A stretch of DNA of 64,000 nucleotides from contig NC_084835.1 in NCBI RefSeq assembly GCF_033115175.1, forward strand, positions 95,353,948-95,417,947, written 5' to 3'. The stretch's first letter is position 1, and each line of letters opens with the position of its first letter. Positions 1 through 12,305 of the stretch are shown piece after piece. The notes below the pieces were generated by a model. That model was not told the DNA's origin. It ran no database searches and was given only the letters and a program-made list of their open reading frames with translations. The translations under genes were made by a program, and so were the position numbers. This DNA comes from Lepus europaeus. Taxonomy: Eukaryota > Chordata > Mammalia > Lagomorpha > Leporidae.

Positions 1-947
1 CTCAGGGTCAGCCTGCTATGAATACTACCAAAATGGATTTCAGCTGCTTCACCAACCTCTGGCATCTCTATCTTTGGTCTAATTTTTTTTTAACGCAGTG
101 TTTCTCCCCTACCTTACTGCCTCCCCAAGACTGCCAGGCTGCCTTCCAACATGTCTGCTGTGATTACAATGTGCTCTACACAGAGGGATTTCTCCACACA
201 GAAATATGTGGCCACAATTTAATTTTAACATAATATATAAACAACCCAAATCCTAAAGAAGGGTGAACATAAATTGAGACTGAGACTTTAAGTCAACCTG
301 TTTCTTTTATCAAGTTTAAGTAAACACACAAGTATAAAAGTTTTTAAAGCTGGAACACTATGTAATTTAAATATTACATGTAAGATCAAATAAGCTGAAG
401 GCGCAACATTTACAAAAAACTTCATCAAACAGGTAAAATGTGATAGCTACATGTAATCATCAATGCATAAGAATATTTTCCTGAGACTGCTCTTCAACTC
501 TTAACTCTGATGTGAAAACTGCAAAACCCGTTCAAAATCTGATGATGCTCCAATTAGTGGTAAGGGTCAATATAAACTCTATAGATCCCCATCTGCTATG
601 ATATAAAACAGGGGCAGAAGCTGGGGAGCTGCTTTGAGAAACTGACAAATAACATTATTAATGCTTCCTGTCCCAGCTGTAATACTTTAATAATCTATAT
701 TTTGTTTATGAAAAGGAACAAAGAAAAACCCCCAGATTAGCATAAGCAATACCTTAAAAGACTGATCAAATGAATGTCATAAGAGAAGCTATGTGACAAG
801 TAAGAACGATACACTAATTTCTACCTACTACCTGTTTCAGAGATGACAGGAAGCCCAAGTTCCCGGTGAAAACATGTATTGCCTATAATTAAATCCCCTT
901 TCACTTGAAGAACCTTAAATGGATCTCTTTCCTAAAATGCAATGATT
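1..947. other. PIAS2 intron 1, anonymous AT-rich sequence
   Basis: No exon, RNA gene or repeat family that I recognise. The sequence is AT-rich with no CpG cluster. It belongs to PIAS2 intron 1 because the only PIAS2 exon visible lies to the right on the minus strand. Confidence 0.5.
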
Positions 948-1240
948 GGGGCTGGCATTGTGGTGTAACAAGTTAAGCTGCTGCCTGTGACACCAGAATC
1001 CCACAAGGGGACCAGTTGGAGTCCCGGCTGCTCTACTTCCGATCCAGCTCCCCGATAATGCACCTAGCAAAGCATTGCTTGGGCCTCCGCACCCTCATGG
1101 TGGACCCAAATTAAACTCCCAGCTCCTGGCTTCGGCCCAGCTCTGGCTGTTGCAGCCATCTGGGGAGTGAACAAGTAAATGGAAGACAGTTCTAACTCTG
1201 CCTTTCAAATAAATAAATATTTTTTAAAAATTAAAAAATT
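948..1240 (+). repeat. CSINE (lagomorph C-repeat SINE)
   Basis: Full-length copy, diverged: head GGGGCTGGCATTGTGGTGTAA, central block with a degraded CTTGGGCC motif near 1078, and tail CTTTCAAATAAATAAATA. The family is tRNA-derived and non-coding; it contains RNA polymerase III box remnants and is moved by L1 machinery. Confidence 0.85.
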
Positions 1241-2400
1241 AAAAATGCATTGACTACTGTAACTTCCAGAGTTAAAGACATCAAAACTGAAAGTCAACCA
1301 TTAAAAGAAACAAAGAAAATATAATTCAAAGTCTGTAAAACAAACTAAAGGCTGAGCAGGTATCTCCCTAAATGCTTCTAATATTGAAACTATTTAAAAT
1401 ATAGTAATCAATTCAAACAAACAAAAGACTAACATAACAAGAGAGAACCAAAAAAGAGGGGGAGAATGAAAGGGTAAAAGAAAAGAAAAACCCACACACT
1501 GATTAGAAATCAAAATACAGCCTGTAAAGTCAGACTCACAAAAGGGAAAGTAAACAAATCCATCTTAAAAATGAGAGAACTTCAAAGACCACAAACAGGA
1601 AGCAATTATCTTTACGCTAAGAGAACAGCACACGCAACTATATCCTAGTACCTTAAAAATATAGACACAAAAGATTTCCTAGAAAAACAATTACTCCATG
1701 ATCCAAGAAGAGGTACATCTTACCCCATCCCCATGCAAAACATCTACCCAGACAAGACAGTTTAATGAACAAATTCTACCAAACCTTGAAAGAAAAGGTG
1801 GAATTTTGTTCCCTAAACTGCTCAAGAAAACAAGATTCAAGTACATGTTAGAAAACATTGAAAAAATAAATTAAAAAAAAAAAACTTGAAAAAAAAAAGT
1901 GAATTTGCAGTTTGAAAATTTCAGTAGGGGATCCACATCATAAATTTTTAGGCAAGTCTGATGAACAGTCTGATATACCATCTATTCTTCCTCATTTCCC
2001 AAGACAGACCACAAGGAGTCTTCATGTAATATAATTTATAAATCAGTATTAACACATGTTTCCTGTGAGTATAGGCATAAGTCCTCAATACAGTTTAATC
2101 CAGGAATATAAGAATGGCTTACTTAGTAAATGACTTGGTTATGATCTCTGCCTCTAAAGCTACAGAGCACTGAAAATTCATATATAAAATTGTGTAATAC
2201 ATGGGATTTTCTTTCTGGTAATTTGGTAGAAATAGATGGGGAATACATAAAAAGTTTTGCAAATCTAATGTTTCCACAATTGAAAGTTTAAAAAGAAGAA
2301 ATTGGGTACAGGATACATGGAGACTACTCTGTACTATCTTCCAAACATTTTCTGTAAAGCTGAAAGTGTTCTAGATTTAATTAAATTTTTAAAGAACTGT
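1241..2400 (+). mobile_element. Ancient L1 fragment, sense
   Basis: A-rich sense strand resembling decayed L1 ORF2, including an AACAAATTCTACCAAACCTT stretch at 1768 and a 3'-UTR-like segment at about 2290-2400 (CTCTGTACTATCTTCCAAAC). Frames are broken throughout. The piece at 1880-2090 is less certain. L1 encodes an endonuclease/reverse transcriptase, but none is intact here. Confidence 0.55.
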
Positions 2401-2869
2401 TGGAAGGGAGGGGAGAGGAGAGGTTGTGGTTTAAATAACATTTCCCATAAAAGGAACCCAGGGTTCTCAGGGGAAAGGCAGACATGCAGGTCTGGAGTAG
2501 AAAATATGCTAGATGAGCCTAGAACATTTTATCATACAAGAAGTTATCAAAAACCACAGCTAGAATGGGTTCCTAGAGGGGCAAAGATGAAACACTTTGA
2601 GTGTCAAAAAGAATATTCTTTATGTTCTTTTCGTACATTTATTCATAATGACCCCTTCAGAGGATTTTAAAGAAAACAGCTCACGAATATAAAAATTTAT
2701 AAAGGTAAACAATGCAAAAAATGCATTGATTCAAGGAGAAAAGCCATAATTATCTGAATAAATGCTTGAAGGACATTTGCTAAAATTCTTTCATTCCTGG
2801 TAAAACCTCTTAATAAACAGGAACAGAAGCAAACTATTAACAGGATAAATGGTATTATCAGAATTCAAA
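2401..2869. other. Intron sequence, nothing recognised
   Basis: A 122-codon open frame covers 2302-2670 on the plus strand. It has no recognisable domain, starts inside L1-like sequence and has no promoter or splice context, so I do not call it a gene. Confidence 0.4.
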
Positions 2870-3163
2870 GGGGCCAGCGCCGTGGCACAGTGGGTTAATC
2901 CTCCACCTTCGGCACCAGCATCCCAAATGGGCACTGGTTCTAGTCCTGGCTGCTCCTCTTCCCATCCAGCTCTCTGCTATGGCCTGGGAAAGCAGTGGAA
3001 GATGGCCCAAGTCCTTGGGCCCCTGCACCTATGTGGGAGACCTGGAGGAAGCTCCTGGCTTCAGACTGGCACAGCTCCAGCTGCTGCAGCCATTTGGGGA
3101 GTGAACCAGCAGATGGTAGACCTTTCTCTCTCTCCCTCTGTCTGTAACTCTCTCAAATAAATA

Positions 3164-3198
<35 letters not shown>
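2870..3198 (+). repeat. CSINE, full length
   Basis: Head GGGGCCAGCGCCGTGGCACA, well preserved centre, and a long uninterrupted poly-A tail (about 28 A) indicating a comparatively recent insertion. Confidence 0.92.
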
Positions 3199-3200
<2 letters not shown>

Positions 3201-3404
3201 AAATATACTAAAGATGAAATATCAGATCATAAGGTCAAGGCCAATAAAATGCACACTAAATTTTGTTTTTCAACATTATTCCAAATACTCTAGATAATCC
3301 AATTGTTTAAAGCAACATTTATTATTTATATAGATGACAGACTCATTATTGAAAATGTAAGAGAATTCACTGAAAAAAATCAGACCATCAACAATTAACT
3401 TCTC

Positions 3405-3690
3405 CCTTTAAGCTGCAGCTTAGGACACTTGCATCCAATATCAGAATATCAGTTTGAGTCCCAGCTACTGCCTGCTTCCAATCTACCTTAGGAGGCAATA
3501 CTTGATGTTTGGCACCTGCCACCCATGTGGAAAACAGGGACAGAATTTCAGTCTGGCCAGTCCTGGCTTTTGGGAGCACCTGTACAGTGAATCAGCAGAC
3601 GGAAGACAGCTTGCTTGCGCTCTCTCATTTCCTCACCTCCCTACCATCATTCTGCCTTTCAAGTAGACGAAAATAATAATTTAAAAATAT
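3405..3690 (+). repeat. Old diverged CSINE
   Basis: Order of blocks is CSINE-like (TTTGAGTCCCAGCTACTGCC, then CACCTGCCACCCATGTGG, then CTGCCTTTCAAGTAGA) but the sequence is strongly diverged, so this is an early subfamily copy. Confidence 0.7.
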
Positions 3691-3694
3691 TTTC

Positions 3695-4034
3695 AGGGGA
3701 TGGTGCTGTGGCAAACTGGATAAAGCCGCCACCTGCAGTGCTGGCATCCAATATAGTTGCTGGTTCAAGTCCTGGGTGCTCCACTTTTGATCCAGCTCTC
3801 TGCTATGACCTGGGAAAGCAGTAGAAGATGGCCCAAGTCCTTGGGCCCCTGCACCCGTGTGGGAGACTGGAAGAAAAGCTCCTGGCTCCGGACTGGCCCA
3901 GCTCTAGCTGTTGAGGCCATCTGCAGAGTGAACCAGCAGATGGAAGATCTCTCTCGCTCTCTCTCTGCTGCTGCCTCTCTGTAACTCTACCTTTCAAAAA
4001 AATAAATAAATCTTAAAAAAAAAAAAAAAAAAAA
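3695..4034 (+). repeat. CSINE, full length
   Basis: Head GGGGATGGTGCTGTGGCAAA, CCAAGTCCTTGGGCCCC core at 3834, and tail AAATAAATAAATCTTA plus poly-A. It lies directly behind the older copy ending at 3690, a tail-to-head pair. Confidence 0.9.
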
Positions 4035-4076
4035 GACAGAGGCACTTTAACCACTAGGCCAAATGCCTGCCCCAGG
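4035..4076 (-). repeat. CSINE 5'-end remnant, antisense
   Basis: Only the head of an antisense copy remains (TTTAACCACTAGGCCAAATG). It was probably separated from its body when the 3695-4034 copy inserted. Confidence 0.45.
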
Positions 4077-4079
4077 ATT

Positions 4080-4330
4080 TGTAATCTGAAAGGAGGAAGG
4101 TCTCACTGAAAAACTAACTGGGTAATTACCTGAAGGAGTAAGCAAGTATCTGGAGAAAGCATTCCAAGGCATAGGACACAGCAAATGTAAAAGTCCTGAG
4201 GAAAACAGGTCCAACACATTGGATGAAAAGTACAGTGCCACCCCTGCTGACCAGAGCAAGCTACAGGAGTATGAAGACACCAGAATGAGCAGCCAGGAGA
4301 ATGATAAACCTAGGGAGGAGTTCAGCCTAA
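4080..4330 (-). mobile_element. L2 (LINE2) fragment, antisense
   Basis: The order GGAGAAAGCATTCCAAGGCA, CAGCAAATGTAAAAGTCCTGAGG and the following clause is the reverse complement of the conserved L2 3' region. It is strongly decayed. Confidence 0.55.
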
Positions 4331-4763
4331 ACAAACATTTAATGTGTAAAATAATGACACCAAGCCTGTGAAGCAATGAAAATGCTGGGCAACGATGACA
4401 TATAAATCGTTAATCTGGTCAACAGTCTAAAATGTTCTATGGGCAAGAAAGAAAAAGATGGCAATTTCAAAAGAAAATTTTTCAAGACAATTAACAAGTC
4501 TGTGAGACAGTAAAAAGTGTAAATTTCACAACTAGTCTAGTGGGGAAAAAATGAGAAATAGGGAAGAAAACAATTAGCCCACTGAAGGAAAGAAAACAAA
4601 GAGAAAGCACAAAAAAGCAAGGTAGCACAAAATTAAATGAAAAGTTGAAAAGAAATGCAAATATATTAAAACCCCTCAAAAGAAAAATGAAATCAACTCT
4701 CCATTAGAGAATAAGATTAGGCTACATCATTACATTGCAGACATCAGAAAGATAACACAAGAA
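4331..4763. other. Intron sequence, nothing recognised
   Basis: A-rich, no CpG, no open frame of interest. It may be further decayed LINE sequence, which I cannot assign. Confidence 0.35.
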
Positions 4764-5275
4764 TACCTCAAAAAGTTTGTGGAAAAGCATAATTAAAAGG
4801 TAAGTTTATCTAGGGATAAAAATATCTTGGGATCCGTGCATGAGGGGGGTTCTCAGAAAGTTTATGGAAAAAAAAAAGCATATGAGAAAACTATGTGTAG
4901 ATTTAAAAAAAAAAAAAACTTTGCAATGAAATAAATTTATCTTTTTAAAAAATGATTTATTTATTTATTTGAAAGAGTTAGAGAGAGAGAGAGATCTTCC
5001 ATCCAATGGGTTACTCCCCAAATGGCCACAATGCCAGGAGCTGAGATGATCCAAAGGTAGGAGCCAGGAGCTTCTTTCGGATCTCCCAAGCATCTGGGCC
5101 ACTTTCCGCTGCTTTCCCAGGCCATTAGAGGGAGCTGGATTGGAAATGGAACAGCTGGGACTAGAATAGGTGCCCATATGGGATGCCAGCGGCTCTACCT
5201 GCTATGCTTCAGAGCTGGCTGCCTAAATCTATCTTTTAATTTCATTTTTTTCCACAAACATTTTGAAGTGCCCTC
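4764..5275. mobile_element. Mariner-like short inverted-repeat elements, one split by a CSINE
   Basis: A partial copy at 4764-4815 is followed by a complete one at 4844-4945 plus 5226-5275. Its ends are inverted repeats of each other (CTCAGAAAGTTTATGG at left, CACAAACATTTTGAAGTGCC at right). The CSINE at 4946-5225 sits inside it. The same family recurs at 10381, 20784 and 58824. Tc1/mariner affiliation is inferred from size and terminal repeats. Confidence 0.5.
4946..5225 (-). repeat. CSINE, antisense, nested in a DNA element
   Basis: Antisense layout: TTTATTTATTTATTTGAAAG, GA-rich tract, central GATCTCCCAAGCATCTGGGCC, head at about 5200. It interrupts the mariner-like element, so it is younger than that element. 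Confidence 0.85.
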
Positions 5276-5906
5276 AACACAATACTAAGAAAACTCTACA
5301 CACATAAATTTGGAATTTAGATGAAATTATCAATTCCTTAATAAACCAAAACTCACTCAATATTAAACAGATAATCTGAACAGCCTTCTAACTATTAAGG
5401 AATGTAATTCCCAATTTCTTAACTCCAAAAGAGAAATTCCTAGATGCAGATCATTTTACTGGAGAATTCTGCCAAACATTTAAAAAAGATTTAACACCAA
5501 TTCTTATAATTTCTTCCAGAAAACAAGAGAGAATATTTCCAAATCATTTTATAAACCTAGTATTACTGTGATACCAAAACAAGACAGTACAAAATAAAAC
5601 TACAATATCTCTCATGATATATAATTATTAAATATAATTTAGCAATATATAAAAGAATTATACACCATGACCAAATGGAGTTTAGTTGAAAGATGCAAGA
5701 ATAGTTCAATGTTTAAATCAATGAAACATACCATATTAATAACCAAACAAGAAAAATTGCACAATCAAGCCAATTAACCATTTGGCATATTCAACATCTA
5801 CTCATGACTAAAAAATACTTAGATAAAAATACTTAGAAAAATTGGAATAGAGAAGAGCTTCCTCAACTCGATAAACAGCACAACAACTACAAGAAAATGT
5901 AAAGCT

Positions 5907-6530
5907 GGGGCTGGAGTTGTGGAAGAACAGGTTAAACCTCTGTTTGAGAGGCTGGCATTCCATATAGTGCCAGCTCAAGGTTTTTTTTTAAAGATTTATT
6001 TATTTACTTGAAAGGCAGAGTTAGAGAGAGGCAGAAAAAGAGAGCCAGAGAGTGCTCTTCCTTCAGCTAGTTCACTCCCCAAATGGCTGCAATGGAGCTG
6101 AGCCGATCTGAAGCCATGAGCTTCTTCCAGGTCTCTCACATGGGTGCAGGAGACCAAGGGCTTGGGACATCTTTTACTACTTTCTCAGGCCATAGTAGAT
6201 AGCTAGATCCGAAGTGGAGCAGCCAGGACTCAAACCAGCACCCATGGGATGCCGGCCCTGCAGGTAACGGCATTACCTGCTGCTGTGCCACAGAGCTGGT
6301 TCCAGGATGCTCACTTCTGATGTAGCTTCCTGTTACTGTGCCAGAGAAGGCAGAAACTGGCCCAAAACTTGGGCCCTGCCACCCATGTGGGAGATCAGAA
6401 TGGATTTTCTAGCCTTGCCAGACCTGGCTGTTACAGTTATTTATGGAGCAGACCAGTGGATAGAAGATCCCTCTGTCTCTCCTCCTCTGTCACTCTGCCT
6501 TTCAAATAAATAAATCCTGAAAAAAATGTA
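5907..6530 (+). repeat. CSINE split by a second, antisense CSINE
   Basis: The outer copy occupies 5907-5980 and 6300-6530 and is flanked by the direct repeat AAAATGTAAAG (about 5895 and 6525), a target-site duplication in the L1. Its middle is interrupted by the inner copy. Confidence 0.88.
5981..6299 (-). repeat. CSINE, inner copy of the nest
   Basis: T9 followed by AAAGATTTATTTATTTACTTG, a GA-rich tract, and the reverse-complemented head ending ...GTGCCACAGAGCTGG. It is inserted in the left third of the outer CSINE. Confidence 0.88.
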
Positions 6531-7113
6531 AAGTTAACTCTATTCATGGTGAAAGATAGAATACCTTTCTTCTCCCAATATCAAGAATGTAGCAAGGATG
6601 CCTCCTCTTAATGCTAAAAGTTCTAGCTGGAAGAATGAAAGAAAAGGAAGTAAAAGGCATAACAGGTTAGAAAGAAGAGCCATCTATATTTACAGATGGC
6701 ACTATGTCTGCACAGAAAATCCCAACAAATCTACAAAAAAACTAGAACTGCAGAGTTCAGCAAAGTTACAGTACACAAAAACAACATACAAAACATGACA
6801 TCATTACATCTGTATATACTAAAATGAACATGTGGAAACCAGTTAAACATAACATCATTTATAATCACTCCCCCCAAAATTAAAATACACACATAAAGAT
6901 CTAACGAACATGGGCAGGACTAAGAACATCTAAGTAAATGGACTCATCACAGATCAGAAGACTCAACATAGCCAAGATGTCAATTTTCTCCAAACTAATA
7001 TAAAGATTTTACATAATCCCCAGCAAGACTTTTTATAGTTATGAGATTATTCCAAAATGTATATGGAAAGGCAAAGGAAGAAGAGCTAAAACAAATTTTC
7101 AAAAGAACAGAGG

Positions 7114-7420
7114 TGGGGCCAGTGCTGTGGTGTAGCGGGTAAAGCTGCAGCCTCCATGCCATACGGGCGCCAGTTCTTATCTCAGCTACTCCACTTCCAA
7201 TCTTACTCTCCGCTATGGCCTGGGAAAGCAGTAGAAAATGACCCCAAGTCCTTGGGCCCCCGCACCCTCGGGGGACACCCAAAGAAGCTCCTGGTTTCGA
7301 GTCAGCTCTGGCCATCGCGGTCATTTGGGGAGTGAACCAGTGGATGAAAGACCTGTCTCTGGCTCTACCTCTTTCTGTAACTCAAATAAATAAAATAAAT
7401 CTTAAAAAAAAAAATAAAGG
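7114..7420 (+). repeat. CSINE in L1
   Basis: Head GGGGCCAGTGCTGTGGTGTAG, core CAAGTCCTTGGGCCCC at 7245, tail AAATAAATAAAATAAATC plus A11. L1 sequence resumes on both sides. Confidence 0.9.
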
Positions 7421-8850
7421 TAAAGGAATCCATTTTATCCCAATTCACAACTTAGCTACTGTAATCAGGACTGTGTGGTAGCACAGACACATAGATCAAT
7501 GGAACATAATAGGAATTTCAGAAATAGACCTATACAAATACATTCAAAACAACTTGGACAAAGTGTAAAAGTAACTCGATGGAAGAAAGCCTTATAACAA
7601 ATTATGCTCAAGCAATAGGCCAAAAAAGTGAACTTCCACCTACATCTCACACCTTACACAAAAATTAACTCCAAGTGTATCACAGACTTAAATATAAAAA
7701 TAAAACAAAAAAGGGTAATCTTTAGGGTCTAGGCCTAGGCAAAGAGTTCTCAGATTCAACACTACAAGCAAGATCCATAAAAAGAAAAATGATATACTGG
7801 ACTTAATCAAAATTAAAACCTGTGATCTACGAAAGACTTATTTTTAAAAAGGATGAACAATGAACAGGCTCAGAGAAAATATGTGCAAACTACACATCTG
7901 ACAATAGACTAGTTTCCAGAATATATCTAGAACTGTTAAACATCAACAGGAAAAAAAATTCAATTAGAAAAAAGACAAAAGGCATGAAAAAACCAACAGG
8001 AATATACAGATGCCAAAAGAACACATGAAAATACAGTATTAAGCACCAGTAGCTGTTAGGGAAATACAAATGAAAACCTCACGAAAGACATCACTAGATA
8101 CCTACCAGAATGGCTAAAATGAAAAACAGTGATAACACCAAATGCTGGCGAGGACGCAGAGAAACTGGATCACTCCATACATTGCTGGTAGGGATGTAAT
8201 AGGGCACAGCCACTCTGGAAAACAGTTTAGCAAGTTCTTAAAAACTATACACACAACAACCATATAACCAGCGATTGTACTCCTGGACAGAAATGAAAAC
8301 TTAGGTTCACAAAAAGCCTGTACAACCAATCTTTATAATACTTTTATTCATAACAGTGAAAAACTGTAAACAACCAAGATATCCTTCAACAGGTGAATAG
8401 TTACACAAACTAGTAAGTCAAAACCTTGGAATACTACTCAGCAAAAAAGCGAATGAACTATTTCAACACATGGCAAACCGGCTGAATTTCCAGAGAGTTA
8501 TGATGAATGTAAAAGGTCAAATCCAAGTGGTTACATGCTATGATTCTCTTTATGCTAACATTCTTAAATGATAAAAGTCACAGAAATAAAAATTAGTGGG
8601 TCCAAGAGATTTGGGTTACGGGTTGGATGGGGGAAGTGAATCTGGCTACAAAATGACACCATGAGGGATCTTTTTGGTAAAATATAGTCTGCATCTCTAC
8701 CCTGTCAACGTCACTCCCGGTTGTGATATTATCCTATATTCTTGTAAGATATTACTATAGGGAAACCAGATAAAGAATACATAAGAGGTTTCTATTTTTT
8801 TAAACAACTGTACGTGAGTTGACGACTATTTTCATTAAACGTTTAATTTA

Positions 8851-9080
8851 GGGGAGCAGGTGTTCAGTGATTAAGATACACGCACCTACATCAGCTCTGG
8901 CTCCTGGCTCTACCTTTCTGCCAATGCAAATCCTGGGAGGCAGCAGTGATGGCTCAAGTAACTGGGTTCCAGCCACCCTCAAGAGATCTTCATTGTGTTC
9001 TTGGCTCCTGGTTCTGGTCCAGCCTACATCCAGTCACTGGATCTACTACTCAAATAAATAAATAAACTTAAAATGTAAAA
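8851..9080 (+). repeat. Old diverged CSINE-like copy
   Basis: Head GGGAGCAGGTGTTCAGTG and tail CTCAAATAAATAAATAAAC bracket a short, poorly conserved body. It fits an early or rearranged CSINE subfamily. Confidence 0.55.
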
Positions 9081-9082
9081 GA

Positions 9083-9412
9083 CAGGGGCTGTGGCAGAGC
9101 AAGTGAAACCGCTGGCTGCAGTGCTGGCATCCCATATGGATGCCAGTTTGAGTCCTGACTGCTCTACTTCCGATCCAGCTCCTTAATAATGCACCTGGGA
9201 AAGCAGCAGAGGATGGTCCAAGTGCTTGGGCCCCGGCACCCATGTAGGAGACCCAGAAGATGCTCCTGGCTTTGGATCGGCACAGCTCTAGCCATTGCAG
9301 CCATTTGGTGAATGAACCAGTGGATGGAAGACCTCTCTCTCTCTCTCTACCTCGTAGTTCTGCCTTGCAATAAATAAATAAATAAATAAATAAATAAATC
9401 TTTTAAAAAATG
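9083..9412 (+). repeat. CSINE, full length with (AAAT)n tail
   Basis: Head ACAGGGGCTGTGGCAGAGC, core CAAGTGCTTGGGCCCC at 9219, CT tract, then about seven AAAT units ending in ATCTTTTAAAAAA. Confidence 0.88.
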
Positions 9413-9854
9413 TAAAAGATGAAGACCATCAGACCAGATTTTTTAAAAATTTAATTCAACAGCATGATATTCACAAGAGATAAAAAAAAATTAAAAGAAC
9501 ACAAAATTGTAGGTGTAGGGGCAAATTAAAGATTAGGTAATCTAGCTTCTTTAACATCAAACGGTAGTATTTAATACTAATACAAAAAGAATTCCTAGAT
9601 ATAAACTCACTATACAGAATAAAAGTTAAGCCATAAATATAACATAATAAATTCAAACTTTGTGAACCAGTAACAATTTTAAAAAGTTTTTAAAAAGTCC
9701 ATAGAAATACAAATGAACAAAAAAAATTCATAAAAGATGAACATCCACCCCCAACTTCCACTTTCTTAAAGAAAAAAGATATAAGATCTGAACATCATTA
9801 ACAAGCCCAACAATCTTACACAAAACTTTACACCAACAATGGAAAAACAAAAAT

Positions 9855-10092
9855 TCTCAGCAACTCCACTTCTGATCCAGCTCCCTGATAATGTCTTGGG
9901 AAAAGCAGCAGAAATTGGTCCAAGTGTTTGGGCTCCTGTTCCACCTATGTGGGAGACCCAGATGAAGTTCCTGGTTCCAGGACCAGGCCTTTGCAGCCAT
10001 ATGGGGAATGAACCAGTGGATGGGAGATCTCTTATCCCTCCCTCTCTCTGTAATTCAGACTCAAACAAATAAATAAATCCTTAAAAAACAAA
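9855..10092 (+). repeat. 5'-truncated CSINE
   Basis: Begins at CAGCAACTCCACTTCTGATCC, mid-element, and keeps the core and the AAATAAATAAATCC tail. The head is missing. Confidence 0.82.
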
Positions 10093-10380
10093 AAATTCAA
10101 CAGGTACAAACAAAAATTATAAATGATTACCAGATAGTCTCAACAGATTTCAAAGAACTGGTATCACACAGACCACGCCATCTAACCAAAATGCAATCAG
10201 AAATCAGTAACTACGTTAGGGAAACTCTCATGTTTTCAAATTAAATTTTTAAATAACTCAAAGAATCCACAATGGAAACAGAAAAATATTCACCAGAGGA
10301 AAAAAAAATATTAATTATCAACCTTGTATGACCCAGAGAAAAAATACAAAGACATTTTCATCTTGAATGACACAATGGGT

Positions 10381-10502
10381 TGTTAGAAAGTTCACCAAAA
10401 TGCGTATTGTGAAAACTATACATAAATTTCAAAATTTTCTGCACCAAGATAAACATCTTTTAATTCCATTTTTCCACTGACTTTTGAAATTATCTTTGTG
10501 TA
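10381..10502. mobile_element. Mariner-like short element in L1
   Basis: Near-palindromic layout: TGTTAGAAAGTTCACCAAAA at left and CCATTTTTCCACTGACTTTTG at right, with an internal CATAAATTTCAAAATTTTCTG. Same family as the copies at 4844, 20784 and 58824; about 120 bp and non-coding. Confidence 0.5.
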
Positions 10503-11939
10503 GCAAAATGCTCAAACTTAATGACAGGCATCCAGTGAAAGAAAAACAGAAAAATCCACAGGAAATATAAGAAATGAAAAGCAGAAATTGAGAGAATACA
10601 TTAAAAAACCATAAACAAAATTAAAAATCTGATTCTCTGCAAAGCCTTAAAATTGGTAACTTTTAGCTAAAAAAGCATTAGAGATTAACAACATAATGCT
10701 ATAAATTCAAGAAACTGGATGGAATGAACAACTTTCTACAAAAGTACAACCTACTGAAACAGGTTTGAAAATAGAAATACGAACATAGTTCTAGAAACAA
10801 AGAAACTGAATAATGAAAAAGCATCCCCCCCAAAAGAAAACTGGCAATTTTTAAGCTATCAAAAGTTCTACCAAACATTTTAATCTTATATATAAACTCT
10901 TCCAGAAGAAAAAAGTACGTTCTTTAAAAACTCTAATTACTCATTAGAGACAAATATCCTAAATAAAATATCTTCAAATTGAATCCAATCATTAAAAAAA
11001 AAAAAAAAGGATAGCTTGCAGCTGAATCTATACTTGGAACACAAGGTTAGTTTAAATATTAGAAAATCAATGTAATTCACAACAGATTAGAGAAGAAAAA
11101 TGTGATGGTCTCAAAAGATACAGAATTCATTTTTTTTAATTAGTAAGCTAGAAGAGGAACATCCTTAATCTGAAAAGATAATCTACAATAAACCTACAGC
11201 AAGCATCATACATACTTAACTGTGAAACTCTGAAAGCATTCCCTTTAAAATCAGGAACAAGATCAGGATGCCCCCATCAGCTTCTATTCAACATTGTACT
11301 GGAGATCCTAGCCAGCACATTAAGACAAGAAAAAGAAAGAGAAAAAAGCATAAGAATTGGAAAGGAGGAAACAAAGGTGTCATTATTCAGATAGGACGGT
11401 CTGCACAGAAAAATCCAAAAGAAATCTACGGATAATTTATCACAATTAGGAATACAGCAAGGTCATTATACAAAGTCCAACTCTACTTCTATACACGAGC
11501 AAGGTAGAAAGCACAATTACAAAAAGATAACATTTACGATTTGCTACAAAAATAAGATGCCTAAAAATAAACAGAACAAAATATTTGTAACATTAATTGA
11601 AAATTATAAAACTTCATTGAAAAATTTAATTATAGAAAATGGAGCTTACAATATTTATGTTGAAGAACACATAGTAACAAAATATACATCTCTCCAAACA
11701 AGTTTACAGATTCAATGCATTTCCCATCACAATCCCAATAGGATATGGGTATTTGCTTATATAACTTGAAAAGATTTTAAAACTATATGGAGGAGTAAAC
11801 AGCCAAGAATTTCACTGAGGAACTACTCCTACTCCAAGGTAGGAAGACTTAGCTCCTTCATGTTCCTCAAGGACTGACTAGACAGTTTCAGGGCAACCTT
11901 CCCTGTGAGAATTTAACTGAACTTAATAATATAAAAAAA

Positions 11940-12263
11940 GGCCGGCGCCGCGGCTCACTAGGCTAATCCTCCACCTTGCGGCGCCGGCACACCAGGTTCT
12001 AGTCCCGGTCGGGGCGCCGGATTCTATCCCGGTTGCCCCTCTTCCAAGCCAGCTCTCTGCTGTGGCCAGGGAATGCAGTGGAGGATGGCCCAAGTGCTTG
12101 GGCCCTGCACCCCATGGGAGACCAGGGGAAGCACCTGGCTCCTGCCATCGGATCAGCGCGGTGCGCCGGCCGCAGCGTGCCTACCGCGGCGGTCATTGGA
12201 GGATGAACCAACGGCAAAAAGACCTTTCTCTCTGTCTCTCTCTCACTGTCCACTCTGCCTGTC

Positions 12264-12279
<16 letters not shown>
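11940..12279 (+). repeat. Young-type CSINE (GGCTAATCCTCC subfamily)
   Basis: CpG-rich head GGCCGGCGCCGCGGCTCACT and the diagnostic GGCTAATCCTCCACCTTGCG. The retained CpGs suggest a younger age than the other class. The A tail runs into an (AT)n array. Confidence 0.93.
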
Positions 12280-12303
<24 letters not shown>

Positions 12304-12305
12304 TA
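12262..12305. repeat. Poly-A plus (TA)n microsatellite
   Basis: The CSINE tail has evolved into A17 followed by about twelve TA units. Confidence 0.9.

Larger units (their letters stand above)
5276..8850 (+). mobile_element. Ancient L1, ORF2 part through 3' UTR, sense
   Basis: Colinear with L1 ORF2: ATGGAGTTTAGTTGAAAGATGC (5674), the CACAGATCAGAAGACTC region (6949), AACCCAGCAAG-type motifs, CTGGTAGGGATGTAATAGGGC (8184), GGAATACTACTCAGC (8429), then a 3' UTR to about 8850. All frames are broken, so no functional reverse transcriptase. CSINEs at 5907-6530 and 7114-7420 interrupt it. Confidence 0.8.

Noticed and set aside
2302-2670. 122-codon plus-strand frame
   Set aside because: Begins in L1-like 3' sequence, no domain and no expression signals.
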